A stretch of 12,906 nt of DNA from assembly GCA_963169175.1 (NCBI GenBank), contig CAUJFK010000218.1:1-12906 (forward strand), written 5' to 3'. The first letter of the stretch is position 1. The number at the start of each line of letters is the position of its first letter. Below the pieces are notes generated by a model, which had not been told where the DNA came from, ran no database searches, and worked only from the letters and a program-made list of their open reading frames with translations. This document shows positions 1-7,131 of this stretch, piece after piece. Both the position numbers and the translations under genes were made by a program. The stretch comes from Acidobacteriota bacterium. Lineage in GTDB: Bacteria > Acidobacteriota > Blastocatellia > Pyrinomonadales > Pyrinomonadaceae.

Positions 1-1
1 C

Positions 2-160
2 ATTGTAATTTCAAAAGGTTATGCTTGCAGTTTGAATGAGCCATCACCGCAAGTCGAGTCCTTAGATGAATTGGGATTTGAAGGCAATGGAATTTACTAC
101 AAAAAAATTGGCGGGCATTGGTATCTTTATTTTGATTGGGGAATCAGCAAACCGGAATGA
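2..160 (+). CDS. C-terminal end of an unrecognised protein (partial, cut by the left edge)
   Basis: The second frame is open from the first base of the window to a TGA at 158-160, giving a 52-residue tail. It ends with an aromatic-rich stretch (GIYYKKIGGHWYLYFDWG) that looks like folded protein rather than random translation. No start codon is visible, so the gene begins outside the window. I do not recognise the family. The DNA here is more AT-rich than the following genes. It lies in the same direction as the BNR protein, whose own start is 43 bases after this stop. This open frame overlaps the upstream part of the longer BNR reading frame, which argues that the BNR protein does not start at 66. 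The alternative is chance openness of a 159-base stretch; the composition makes me favour a real gene end. Confidence 0.55.
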   Translation: MVISKGYACSLNEPSPQVESLDELGFEGNGIYYKKIGGHWYLYFDWGISKPE

Positions 161-203
161 AAACGAAACATCCTGCAACAACTTTTACCGGAGTTTCAAC
201 ACT

Positions 204-1208
204 ATGAGATCGGTATTTGGCATTATTTTACTAACCATATTTTCGACGAGCGTATTTGCTCAATGGGTGAAGCAGCCGGTGGATACTAAGGCATCATTTC
301 GCGGGCTGTCTGTTGTCAGCGAAAAGGTCGTTTGGGCGAGCGGCACCGGCGGAACGGTGATCAAGACGATCGACGGGGGCAAAACATGGAAGGTAATAGC
401 AGTTCCCGGCGCCGAGAAAGTTGATTTTCGGGACATTGAGGCGTTTGATGCGAACACGGCATATATTTTGAGCATCGGTAACGGCACTTCGTCGCGCATT
501 TACAAGACGACCGACGGCGGTACGACGTGGAAAACACAATTTACAAACACAAACGAAAAAGCATTTTTTGACGCGATCGCATGTTGGGACGCTAAACACT
601 GCATCGCAATGAGCGATCCTGTCGATGGCCATTATCTGCTGATCAATACGACCGACGGCGAAACGTGGCAGCCGATAGTAAGCAACAGCCTTCCCGCCGC
701 CAAAGACGGCGAAGCCGCGTTTGCCGCCAGCGGCACTTGCCTAATAGCTCATGGCAAGGGCGATGCGTTTCTCATTTCGGGTGGAACCGATGCGCATGTT
801 TTCCGTTCAAGTGATCGCGGAAAAACCTGGTCATCGGCGGCGACACCGATAGTAAAAGGCACGTCTGGCAGCGGCATTTTCTCGATCGCATTTCGCGACA
901 AAACGAACGGCGTGATCGTCGGCGGCAATTATGAAAAACCGAACGAGGCGGCAAATAGTCTCGCTTTTACCCGCGATGGCGGAAAGGCATGGTCAGAAGC
1001 CAATGGCCTGACCGGCTATCGATCAGGCGTCGCGTATATCGACGACCGTACGATCATCGCCGTTGGCACAAATGGAACTGACATCTCGCACGACAGCGGT
1101 AAAACATGGACAAAGATCGGCAGTGAAGATCTGAACGCGGTTGCCGCCAAGGGTAAAAACGCGGTCTGGGCCGTCGGGCCACGCGGCGGAGTTTATAAAT
1201 TGAAATGA
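204..1208 (+). CDS. Secreted Asp-box (BNR/YCF48-like) beta-propeller protein
   Basis: This is a 334-residue exported protein. I chose ATG 204 because it has a GGAG at 190-193 ten bases upstream and is followed at once by a signal peptide (MRSVFGIILLTIFSTSVFA, cleavage before Gln20); an upstream ATG at 66 would bury that signal and overlap another open frame. At least six Asp-box motifs (S/T-x-D-x-G-x-T-W) are visible near residues 55-62, 101-108, 148-155, 201-208, 256-263 and 294-302, the pattern of sialidase-like and YCF48-like propellers. Cys127 and Cys133 could form a disulfide in the periplasm. The family includes photosystem II assembly factors and many uncharacterised secreted proteins. 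I see no sialidase catalytic set, so a scaffold or binding role is more likely than an enzyme. Its stop overlaps the start of the next gene. Confidence 0.85.
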   Translation: MRSVFGIILLTIFSTSVFAQWVKQPVDTKASFRGLSVVSEKVVWASGTGGTVIKTIDGGKTWKVIAVPGAEKVDFRDIEAFDANTAYILSIGNGTSSRIYKTTDGGTTWKTQFTNTNEKAFFDAIACWDAKHCIAMSDPVDGHYLLINTTDGETWQPIVSNSLPAAKDGEAAFAASGTCLIAHGKGDAFLISGGTDAHVFRSSDRGKTWSSAATPIVKGTSGSGIFSIAFRDKTNGVIVGGNYEKPNEAANSLAFTRDGGKAWSEANGLTGYRSGVAYIDDRTIIAVGTNGTDISHDSGKTWTKIGSEDLNAVAAKGKNAVWAVGPRGGVYKLK

Positions 1209-1459
1209 CGCTCGCGTGGTACAACATCCTCGGCACCGCCGGTGTCGCGACGATCGTCATTACCTACATCCTGCTTCAAACCGAGCGGGTGCGCAGCGAT
1301 AGTTTCTATTACTCGCTCCTGAACGCTTTCGGCGCTATCCTGATATTGATCTCGCTATATTTCGAGTTCAACTTTCCATCGTTCGTGGTGGAATTTTTCT
1401 GGTTGCTGATCAGTCTATTCGGTATCGGAAAATATCTGAGGCGGAAACACGACCGATAG
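1205..1459 (+). CDS. Small membrane protein, CBU_0592-type
   Basis: This 84-residue protein has three predicted membrane segments, near residues 4-24, 36-54 and 57-77, and a basic C-terminal tail (KYLRRKHDR). The spacing and the short polar loop with RVRSDSFYY between segments one and two resemble the CBU_0592 family of small integral membrane proteins, whose function is unknown. Its ATG at 1205 overlaps the stop of the BNR gene in an ATGA arrangement, so the two are very likely co-transcribed and translationally coupled. No separate ribosome binding site is needed in that setting. Family placement rests on pattern memory, not a search. Confidence 0.8.
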   Translation: MTLAWYNILGTAGVATIVITYILLQTERVRSDSFYYSLLNAFGAILILISLYFEFNFPSFVVEFFWLLISLFGIGKYLRRKHDR

Positions 1460-1487
1460 GGAGTGTGCCCCGTCGATTTTGGGCTAC

Positions 1488-1540
1488 CGATCTTGGATCT
1501 TGGGCTGAATACGCATTTCGCGATCTAAGATCCACGATCG
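1488..1540. repeat. Imperfect inverted repeat just before the 1550 gene
   Basis: The arms 1488-1501 (CGATCTTGGATCTT) and 1527-1540 (AAGATCCACGATCG) are complementary at 13 of 14 positions with a 25-base loop. The left arm is itself a short direct repeat (GATCTTGGATCTTGG), and TTGGGCT occurs twice nearby (1479-1485 and 1501-1507). The right arm ends nine bases before the ATG at 1550. There is no T-run after it, so it is not a standard terminator for the BNR operon. It may be a degenerate intergenic repeat or an mRNA fold affecting the next start. Confidence 0.5.
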
Positions 1541-1549
1541 ACCTGGCTT

Positions 1550-1990
1550 ATGCAAAGTTTCACGACCATCCCATTCAAGACCGAAAGCGCCCACGGACTG
1601 ACATCGGTCAACGGCGTTGCAAAATTTTCGCCCGCAGGGATCGTCCTTGAATTTGAATCGAAGCTATTTGGCGTGATCAGCCGTGGTGTAAAAGAGGTAC
1701 GCTTGCCGTTGGCAGAGATACTCGATATTAAGTTCCGGAAAGGCCTTTTCAAACGCGGTGCGAAGATCGAGGTGCGAACACGAACATTCGCAAAACTCGC
1801 CGAACTTCCAAACACCGACGGCAAGCTGACACTAAAACTCGTCCGCGACGATTTCGAACGCGCAAAGTCTGCGGTCGAGCAGTTGCAAAGAGACCTTACC
1901 GACGAAATAGAATCGCTCCCGCCGCCGCAAACGCCGGTCAGCCAGCTGTTTGAGGACGAGAGCGAAGTGGAGACCAAACCGCTTAGTTAG
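1550..1990 (+). CDS. Small soluble PH-like domain protein (hypothetical)
   Basis: This is a 146-residue protein with no signal peptide or membrane segment. Residues 12-98 alternate hydrophobic and charged residues in short strands with turns at Asn-Gly and Pro-Ala-Gly. An amphipathic helix follows at about 99-118, then a Pro/Glu-rich tail. Strands plus one C-terminal helix suggest a bacterial PH or GRAM-like fold, but that is inference from pattern only. Function is unknown. The start at 1550 has no good Shine-Dalgarno sequence and is preceded by an inverted repeat. The gene is convergent with the S9 peptidase gene: only ten bases separate the two stops, and I see no terminator hairpin between them. 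Confidence 0.7.
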   Translation: MQSFTTIPFKTESAHGLTSVNGVAKFSPAGIVLEFESKLFGVISRGVKEVRLPLAEILDIKFRKGLFKRGAKIEVRTRTFAKLAELPNTDGKLTLKLVRDDFERAKSAVEQLQRDLTDEIESLPPPQTPVSQLFEDESEVETKPLS

Positions 1991-2000
1991 ACGATCCGAT

Positions 2001-4226
2001 CTATCTCGGAGCGCTCATCCGCAGATCCTGTTTCGGCATCAATTTATACTCTTTCGGCGGTTCCGCACCAAGCAGATTCTTTACGAAATAATCCCACCGA
2101 CGCCTCATCATATAGCTGCTGTCGGCCCCGTATCCGTGGCGGGCATTGGGGAAGATGATCAAATCGTAATCCTTATTGGCCTTGGTAAGAGCATCAACGA
2201 CCAGCCAGGTGTTGTACGGCGGGACGTTATCGTCCATGTTGCCGTGGGCCAGCAAAAGCTTACCTTTCAGGAATTTTGCAAAGTTCTGATTTGCCTGGTC
2301 GGTATAGTTGGTCTTTTGCTTGCTGTCGTCCGTTTCGCTGCTGTGTTTGCCGTCGGGCCCGACCATCAGGCCGATGTAGCGTTCGCCCCAATCATCCTCA
2401 TAGTTGCGGTTATCGTGGTTGCCTGATTCAGAAATACCTACTTTGTAGAAATCAGGATAGCGGAACATCGCAGCCGCCGTTGCGTAACCGCCGCCCGAAT
2501 GTCCCCACATACCAACCCGCATCAGGTCGATGAACGGATATTTCCCTGCAAGTTCTTTAATTCCGGCGATCTGGTCCTCAAGCGTATTGTCCGCCATATT
2601 GCCGTAGCAAACGTCATGGAAAGATTTCGAACGGTCGGGGTTGCATGTGCCGTCGATAATGATGACGACAAACCCAAGCTCGGCCAGCGCCTGGTGATCC
2701 GAACGCGAAGGCGAAAAGCTGCGCCCGCCGACGCCGCCGCCCTGCGGGCCCGGATAAATGTAGTTCACAACCGGATATTTTTTACCACGGTCCAGATTTG
2801 TAGGCGTGAACATCAATCCGTAGAGGTCCCATCTGCCGTCACGTGACTTTACGGTTATCGGCGTCGGCGGCCTCCAACCGGTCGCGGCCAACCGCGAAAC
2901 ATCGCCTTTTTCAAGTTCGGCCACAAGCGTTCCCGACATATTGCGGAGAACGGCCACAACAGGAACATCCGGCTTTGAATAATTATCGACAAACCCGCGG
3001 CCACCAGGCAGCAGCGTCACCTGGTGATTCCCGTCCTCGGGCGTTAGAAGTTTCAGGCCGCTGCCGTCAAAATTAACGCGGTAAAAATGGCTGAAATAAG
3101 GATCGCGGCCCGGTTCGCGGCCATTGGCTTCAAAAAAAATGACGCGGGCCTTTGGGTCTATTTCGACAATGCGTGTAACGACCCAATTCCCTTTCGTGAT
3201 CTGATTCTTTAGCTGGCCGGTCGCCAGATCATAAAGGTAAAGATGGCCCCAATCGTCCTTTTCCGAATACCATATGAATTCGTTCGAGGCCGGCAGATAT
3301 CTCCAGTTGACGCCGCCCTGCCCCGATTCATACTGTGTCGCAACGTTCTCCTCGAACACATCACGAACGTCGCCGGTCGCGGGATTGGCGACGCGGAGTT
3401 TTGCGTCCTTGTGATCACGGCTTGACGAAACGAAGGCGAGCGATGACGAATCAGGGTTCCATTCGTTATCGTCGAAGCTGCCACCGCACGATATATCGTC
3501 GCACAGCGTGCTGCGGTGATCGTCCGGCTGCATCTTCAAGCGGATGGTTTTGCCCGTCTCCACATCAATGATCACACGATGGATCTTTGCTATTTCCTTG
3601 TCCTGCGGAAGCGGATATTTCCATGCTTCAAGTTCCGGTGCTCCTACCTTTGTACGGACCAGGTACATATCGCTGACGTTTCGCTGGTCCTGCTGAAATG
3701 TCGCGACCTTTTTTGAATCTGGCGACCACAGTACGATCGCACGATCGCTGTGCTTCCACCCGGCGTTATCGGTCGCATAGCCAAAATCTTTCACGCCATC
3801 TGTCGTAAGCTGTGTCTCTTTCTTGGTCGCAACATCGCGGACCCACAGGTTCCAATCCTTAATAAAGACTTCGCGCTTCCCGTCCAGCGACCGTACCGCC
3901 AGGCCGCCGCCAAAGCGCCCCGCACCGCCGCCTGCCGGATTCGACACGCCGATCTTTTCAAGCGTGTCACCGGTCTGTTTCGTACCGTCCGCGGGATTGA
4001 CCAGAACATACTCGCGTCCGGTCGGTGTCAGTACCTGGTACCAAAATCGACCGTCCGGCAAGGAAACGGGCCTTACACCGTTTCGGTCAACTAGCGGCGA
4101 AGTATTGTAACTGAGCATTTTTTCCGCCCGAGCATAATCGGCCTCGGTCAACTTGGCCTGGGCAAGGACAGCTTGGGCGGTAAACACGAGAGTAAGCGCT
4201 ATGATATAGATTGATCTGTTTTTCAT
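2001..4226 (-). CDS. Secreted S9 family serine peptidase (DPP IV-like architecture)
   Basis: This 741-residue exported enzyme should hydrolyse peptides in the periplasm or outside the cell. I start it at ATG 4226, which opens a signal peptide (MKNRSIYIIALTLVFTAQAVLA); an in-frame ATG at 4286 would lie inside the promoter -35 box. The N-terminal half (about residues 80-450) is a DPPIV_N beta-propeller with WSPD-type repeats. The C-terminal part (about 490-725) is the alpha/beta-hydrolase Peptidase_S9 domain. The nucleophile is Ser577 in GHSGGG, the likely acid is Asp665 in HGNMDDN, and the base is His697 in NARHGYG; all three are present. The conserved ERY of the active-site loop is at DDWGERYIG. 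The double-Glu motif that holds a free N-terminus in true DPP IV is not seen at its usual place before the WSPD at residue 167, so dipeptidase specificity is not established. It is transcribed alone. Confidence 0.93.
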   Translation of the reverse strand: MKNRSIYIIALTLVFTAQAVLAQAKLTEADYARAEKMLSYNTSPLVDRNGVRPVSLPDGRFWYQVLTPTGREYVLVNPADGTKQTGDTLEKIGVSNPAGGGAGRFGGGLAVRSLDGKREVFIKDWNLWVRDVATKKETQLTTDGVKDFGYATDNAGWKHSDRAIVLWSPDSKKVATFQQDQRNVSDMYLVRTKVGAPELEAWKYPLPQDKEIAKIHRVIIDVETGKTIRLKMQPDDHRSTLCDDISCGGSFDDNEWNPDSSSLAFVSSSRDHKDAKLRVANPATGDVRDVFEENVATQYESGQGGVNWRYLPASNEFIWYSEKDDWGHLYLYDLATGQLKNQITKGNWVVTRIVEIDPKARVIFFEANGREPGRDPYFSHFYRVNFDGSGLKLLTPEDGNHQVTLLPGGRGFVDNYSKPDVPVVAVLRNMSGTLVAELEKGDVSRLAATGWRPPTPITVKSRDGRWDLYGLMFTPTNLDRGKKYPVVNYIYPGPQGGGVGGRSFSPSRSDHQALAELGFVVIIIDGTCNPDRSKSFHDVCYGNMADNTLEDQIAGIKELAGKYPFIDLMRVGMWGHSGGGYATAAAMFRYPDFYKVGISESGNHDNRNYEDDWGERYIGLMVGPDGKHSSETDDSKQKTNYTDQANQNFAKFLKGKLLLAHGNMDDNVPPYNTWLVVDALTKANKDYDLIIFPNARHGYGADSSYMMRRRWDYFVKNLLGAEPPKEYKLMPKQDLRMSAPR

Positions 4227-4257
4227 GGATGTACTTGGCCTAGAGAGAGTCATTAAA

Positions 4258-4286
4258 ATAATACCTGACAGGCGACAATTTGTCAT
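4258..4286 (-). promoter_or_regulatory. Sigma-70-type promoter of the S9 peptidase gene
   Basis: Reading the minus strand, ATGACA (4286-4281) is separated by exactly 17 bases from TATTAT (4263-4258), each matching five of six consensus positions. The expected transcription start is near 4251, about 25 bases before the chosen ATG at 4226. This supports the shorter protein start. Confidence 0.55.
4266..4285. promoter_or_regulatory. Palindromic operator-like site over the -35 box
   Basis: GACAA (4274-4278) and TTGTC (4280-4284) form a palindrome around one central base. An overlapping pair, TGACA (4266-4270) and TGTCA (4281-4285), forms a wider one. Both lie between the -10 and -35 boxes or on the -35 of the S9 promoter, in the 75-bp spacer shared with the divergent membrane-protein gene. 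A repressor site is possible but unproven. Confidence 0.3.
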
Positions 4287-4301
4287 TCAACGCAGTGGTT
4301 C

Positions 4302-4718
4302 ATGGCAGCCAGAGATCTCGGACAGCCCATTAGCCGACATACGACCTCACCCGCTTATCTTCAGCGGGCAGCGATCGTGGCCGTCGTGGCGCTCGTATTC
4401 TTCCTCGCCACACTCGCCCTTTTCTATGTGCGGCAGCAGATCGGCTACTTTCTGCTATCGACCGGCTTCCTGGTCGTCTATATCTTCACGCTTATCGGTT
4501 GGGTGATGCAGAAGAGAAATGTTGTCACGCTGTACGAAAATGGGATCTCCTATCGAAAATTTCGCTCCGCATGGGATGAGGTCCGATCAATCACAGCCAA
4601 TAAGAACGGACTGGAGATAATTGTGAGCCAACGCGAGAAAACAATTATCCCGCGTTCAGTGATCGGCTACAACCAGATCGTTCAGACAGTAAGAACAGGC
4701 GTCGAGAACACCCGCTAG
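4302..4718 (+). CDS. Two-segment membrane protein with a cytoplasmic PH-like tail (DUF6585-like)
   Basis: This is a 138-residue inner-membrane protein. Two hydrophobic segments lie near residues 21-42 and 48-69, joined by a short loop, with a basic QKR after the second. The remaining part, about 73-132, has the pattern VVTLYENGISYRK, a tryptophan-acidic WDEV step, and alternating strands ending in a helix. That resembles the PH-like tails of DUF6585 and bacterial PH membrane proteins. The function is unknown. The start at 4302 lacks a clear Shine-Dalgarno sequence, so the exact N-terminus is uncertain. The gene diverges from the S9 peptidase gene across 75 bp and could share regulation with it, but no functional link can be read from the sequence. 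Confidence 0.72.
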   Translation: MAARDLGQPISRHTTSPAYLQRAAIVAVVALVFFLATLALFYVRQQIGYFLLSTGFLVVYIFTLIGWVMQKRNVVTLYENGISYRKFRSAWDEVRSITANKNGLEIIVSQREKTIIPRSVIGYNQIVQTVRTGVENTR

Positions 4719-4806
4719 CCGCGAGGCCGCAGGTCAGACTCCGATTCGGATCCCCGCTTGGGCTTGTTCAAAGTATGTTCGGTCCCATCTAAGCTCATTG
4801 TTCGTA

Positions 4807-4931
4807 GTTTTCGTTTCTTGATTCGTGCTTTTCGTGGTCGCGAAGCCGGATCCTGTACCTTTCGTTCGAAGGTTTCGTTTTTTTTAAGCCGGCCCATGAA
4901 CCACGAAACGCACAAAACAAAGCGACGAAAC
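4807..4931. repeat. TTCGTG-rich imperfect inverted repeat
   Basis: The left arm, about 4807-4838, is built from TTTTCGTTTC, ATTCGTGC and TTTTCGTGGT. The right arm, about 4900-4931, is ACCACGAAACG, CACAAAAC and GCGACGAAAC, its approximate reverse complement. The ends nearest the loop (TTCGTGGT and ACCACGAA) match exactly. Between them is a 60-base loop with a further GGTTTCG and T-run at 4871-4885. Runs of this TTCGTG/CACGAA type occur between genes in several phyla, to my knowledge without a known function. Confidence 0.5.
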
Positions 4932-4962
4932 CTGCGAAACAAGATTACATTAAAGACTGAAA

Positions 4963-4991
4963 TTGGCGAGAACGAGCGTTTCTTGTATCCT
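4963..4991 (+). promoter_or_regulatory. Probable sigma-70-type promoter of the E2 gene
   Basis: TTGGCG (4963-4968) and TATCCT (4986-4991) are separated by 17 bases, each matching four of six consensus positions. Initiation would fall near 4998, leaving a leader of about 27 bases that contains the GGAG at 5016-5019. This agrees with translation from 5025 and not from the earlier in-frame ATG. Confidence 0.35.
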
Positions 4992-5024
4992 ATTGATTTG
5001 GATCATTTTTCATCCGGAGAACAT

Positions 5025-6815
5025 ATGAGTGTTGAAGTCGTGATGCCGCAGATGGGTGAGTCGATCACCGAAGGAACCGTGTCGAAATGGCTGAAAGCTG
5101 TTGGCGACAAGATCGAGAAGGACGAACCGATACTTGAGATATCGACCGACAAGGTTGATGCCGAAATCCCGAGTCCCGGTGCGGGCGTGCTCGTAGAGAT
5201 CAGGCATCAGGAAGGCGAGACCATTGAGGTCGGCACCGTCGTGGCTGTGATCGGGGCGGAAGGCGAGCAATCTGTTGGCGGTGGGCAAGCCGCAGGCGGA
5301 GCGGACAGCGCGGTCGCTAAAGGATCGACCCCAGAACCGGCACCGGTGGAAGTTCCAACACCTGAAATACTTACCAGCACCGCCGCAGCTGCTACTGCGG
5401 TGAATCCACAGCAGCCCGAGGCATCAGCTCGGCCTGACTCAAGCGCGGCATCCCAAAGTTCGCAGTCCGGCGGAGCTACCGAAGTTGTGATGCCGCAGAT
5501 GGGAGAATCCATCACCGAAGGAACGGTTTCAAAGTGGCTCAAGGCCGTCGGCCAACACGTGGAGAAGGATGAGCCGCTGCTTGAGATCTCGACAGACAAG
5601 GTCGATGCCGAGGTTCCATCACCATCTGCGGGAACGCTATTGGAGATCCGGGCACTGGAAGGCGAGACGGTCGAAGTTGGCTCGGTCGTTGCCCTTGTCG
5701 GAGCAAAAGGCTCGACTGGGGCCGCGGAGCCTAAAACCCAAAGTCAAGGGACCGAGTCAGCCGTCACAGCACAAGCACACGCGGCAGTTCCCGCAGGCGA
5801 GCCTGTACCGGTACGGACGGCCGCGGCTTCTGCCGGTGCAAACGGAGGCAGTTCAGCTGAAGACCTGCGGCGAACAAAATCGAGTCCGCTTGTGCGAAAG
5901 ATCGCCGAAGAGCATGGGATAGATATTTCCCGCATCCCGGGCTCCGGCTTAAGCGGCCGCGTAACAAAAGGTGACATCTTGTCGTTCATTGAGACCGGTG
6001 CAGCTCTCCGGCCTGAGGACCTGCTGGTCGGACGGGCAAATGTCGCGCCAGCCACGCCGGTGTTTAAAGCTCCGACGCAGGCCGGCATGCCGCCTACTCT
6101 CCAGCCTGCCGCGGGCGACCGGGTCGAGAAAATGTCGGTGATGCGCAAACGGATCGCTGAGCATATGACGTTCTCGAAACAAACCTCGGCCCACGTTACC
6201 AGCGTTTACGAGATAGATATGTCGCGTGTCGCAAAGTTCCGCGACCAGAACAAGGCCGCATTCCAGCAGCGTTACGGAACCAAGCTGACATTCATGCCGT
6301 TCATCTTCCGGGCAGTTACGCAGGCGATCCGCAAGTTTCCGATAGTGAATGCACAGGTTTCGGGTGAGAATATAATTTATAAGGGCGATATCAATCTGGG
6401 AATGGCCGTTGCGCTTGATTGGGGCCTGATAGTGCCGGTCATCAAGAGGGCCGATACACTATCGCTTTCCGGACTGGGACTTGCCGCAAATGACCTTGCC
6501 GACCGTGCCAGAAGCAAAAAGCTTAGCCCTGACGAAGTAGCCGACGGCACTTTCACCATAACGAATCCCGGCGTTTTCGGCGGGCTGTACGGAACACCGA
6601 TCATTAACCAGCCGCAGGTAGCCATCCTGTGCGTAGGCACGATCGAAAAACGTCCGCGCGTCCTGACCACACCGGACGGCGATGATTACATTGCTATCCG
6701 GACCATGGCGTATTTCGCTTTGACCTATGACCACCGCATCGTGGACGGTGCCGATGCGGAAAGGTTCCTTTCGTTTATGAAGGAATATTTGGAATCCAAC
6801 GAATTTTCTTTATAG
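5025..6815 (+). CDS. sucB: 2-oxo acid dehydrogenase E2 (dihydrolipoamide succinyltransferase-like), two lipoyl domains
   Basis: This 596-residue enzyme is the acyltransferase core of a 2-oxo acid dehydrogenase complex, probably 2-oxoglutarate dehydrogenase in the TCA cycle, passing the acyl group from lipoyl-lysine to CoA. ATG 5025 has a GGAG five bases upstream (5016-5019). Two lipoyl domains lie at about 2-77 and 153-228, each with the lipoylation motif STDKVDAE (Lys43 and Lys192), joined by Ala/Pro-rich linkers. An E1/E3-binding domain is at about 286-320 (SSPLVRKIAEEHGIDISRIP). The catalytic domain runs from about 366 to the end, with YDHRIVDG containing His570 and Asp574. The segment GVFGGLYGTPIIN resembles E2o more than E2p, but branched-chain E2 is not excluded. 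A two-lipoyl layout is known from actinobacterial-type SucB. No E1 or E3 gene is adjacent, so the other subunits must be encoded elsewhere. Confidence 0.9.
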   Translation: MSVEVVMPQMGESITEGTVSKWLKAVGDKIEKDEPILEISTDKVDAEIPSPGAGVLVEIRHQEGETIEVGTVVAVIGAEGEQSVGGGQAAGGADSAVAKGSTPEPAPVEVPTPEILTSTAAAATAVNPQQPEASARPDSSAASQSSQSGGATEVVMPQMGESITEGTVSKWLKAVGQHVEKDEPLLEISTDKVDAEVPSPSAGTLLEIRALEGETVEVGSVVALVGAKGSTGAAEPKTQSQGTESAVTAQAHAAVPAGEPVPVRTAAASAGANGGSSAEDLRRTKSSPLVRKIAEEHGIDISRIPGSGLSGRVTKGDILSFIETGAALRPEDLLVGRANVAPATPVFKAPTQAGMPPTLQPAAGDRVEKMSVMRKRIAEHMTFSKQTSAHVTSVYEIDMSRVAKFRDQNKAAFQQRYGTKLTFMPFIFRAVTQAIRKFPIVNAQVSGENIIYKGDINLGMAVALDWGLIVPVIKRADTLSLSGLGLAANDLADRARSKKLSPDEVADGTFTITNPGVFGGLYGTPIINQPQVAILCVGTIEKRPRVLTTPDGDDYIAIRTMAYFALTYDHRIVDGADAERFLSFMKEYLESNEFSL

Positions 6816-7049
6816 TTCGAACCGTATTCCCTCGAGTCCAAGGTCGATGACTTCGACCTTGAACTCCGGGACTTTCTTCATGTATATCGTTAGATTCCCG
6901 CCTTTAAAAAACTCTTGGCAAACGACTTGGATTTGTGTATTCTGTCCACGGCTGAAGTTTTCCTGACCTCTTGCCATTGACACGCAAAACTGTACGATAA
7001 CGGGACATCTCCATTCGATAGCGTCTATCGGTGTATAGATTACAGACAT
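6810..7049 (-). CDS. Small unrecognised protein, 79 residues
   Basis: The ATG at 7049 has a good ribosome binding site upstream (AGGA six bases before it on the minus strand), and the frame is closed by TAA at 6812-6810. The product has no signal peptide or membrane segment. Its second half (QIQVVCQEFF, NLTIYMKKVPEFKVEVIDLG) alternates hydrophobic and polar residues like a small beta-sheet protein. There are two cysteines, near residues 15 and 44. I do not recognise the family. Its last six bases overlap the end of the E2 gene on the other strand, so the two genes meet tail to tail. It diverges from the OmpA gene across a 269-base regulatory region. The good ribosome binding site and protein-like composition favour a real gene. 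Confidence 0.6.
   Translation of the reverse strand: MSVIYTPIDAIEWRCPVIVQFCVSMARGQENFSRGQNTQIQVVCQEFFKGGNLTIYMKKVPEFKVEVIDLGLEGIRFEL
6834..6866. terminator. Hairpin after the E2 gene, inside the opposing reading frame
   Basis: CAAGGTCGA (6839-6847) pairs perfectly with TCGACCTTG (6853-6861) around a five-base loop. After one mismatch the stem is extended by four more pairs (6834-6837 with 6863-6866). It begins 18 bases after the E2 stop. No T-run follows, so it would be a weak or Rho-assisted terminator at most. It also lies within the codons of the 79-residue gene on the other strand. Confidence 0.35.
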
Positions 7050-7131
7050 TCAATTTCCTGGATATTTTAGCCAAATCCGCATAACCCTATTATTTACAAT
7101 ATATAAATAGCCGTGTCGGAAAGTGCGAAGT

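Larger units (their letters stand above)
4719..5024. other. Non-coding spacer before the E2 gene
   Basis: This 306-base stretch holds no gene I can support. The E2 reading frame is open back to 4758, but the extra 89 residues are low-complexity translation of TTCGTG-like repeats and have no lipoyl-domain similarity. A 75-codon frame on the minus strand is explained the same way. The spacer contains an inverted repeat (4807-4931) and a probable promoter (4963-4991), listed separately. Confidence 0.7.

Noticed and set aside
66..203. Upstream extension of the BNR protein from ATG 66
   Set aside because: It would hide the signal peptide at 204 and overlaps a better protein-like frame ending at 160.
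1950..2426. 158-codon frame on the plus strand over the end of the S9 gene
   Set aside because: Antisense to the alpha/beta-hydrolase domain, whose active-site motifs are intact on the other strand.
4715..4942. 75-codon minus-strand frame before the E2 gene
   Set aside because: Basic low-complexity peptide produced by TTCGTG-like repeats; no ribosome binding site and no family resemblance.
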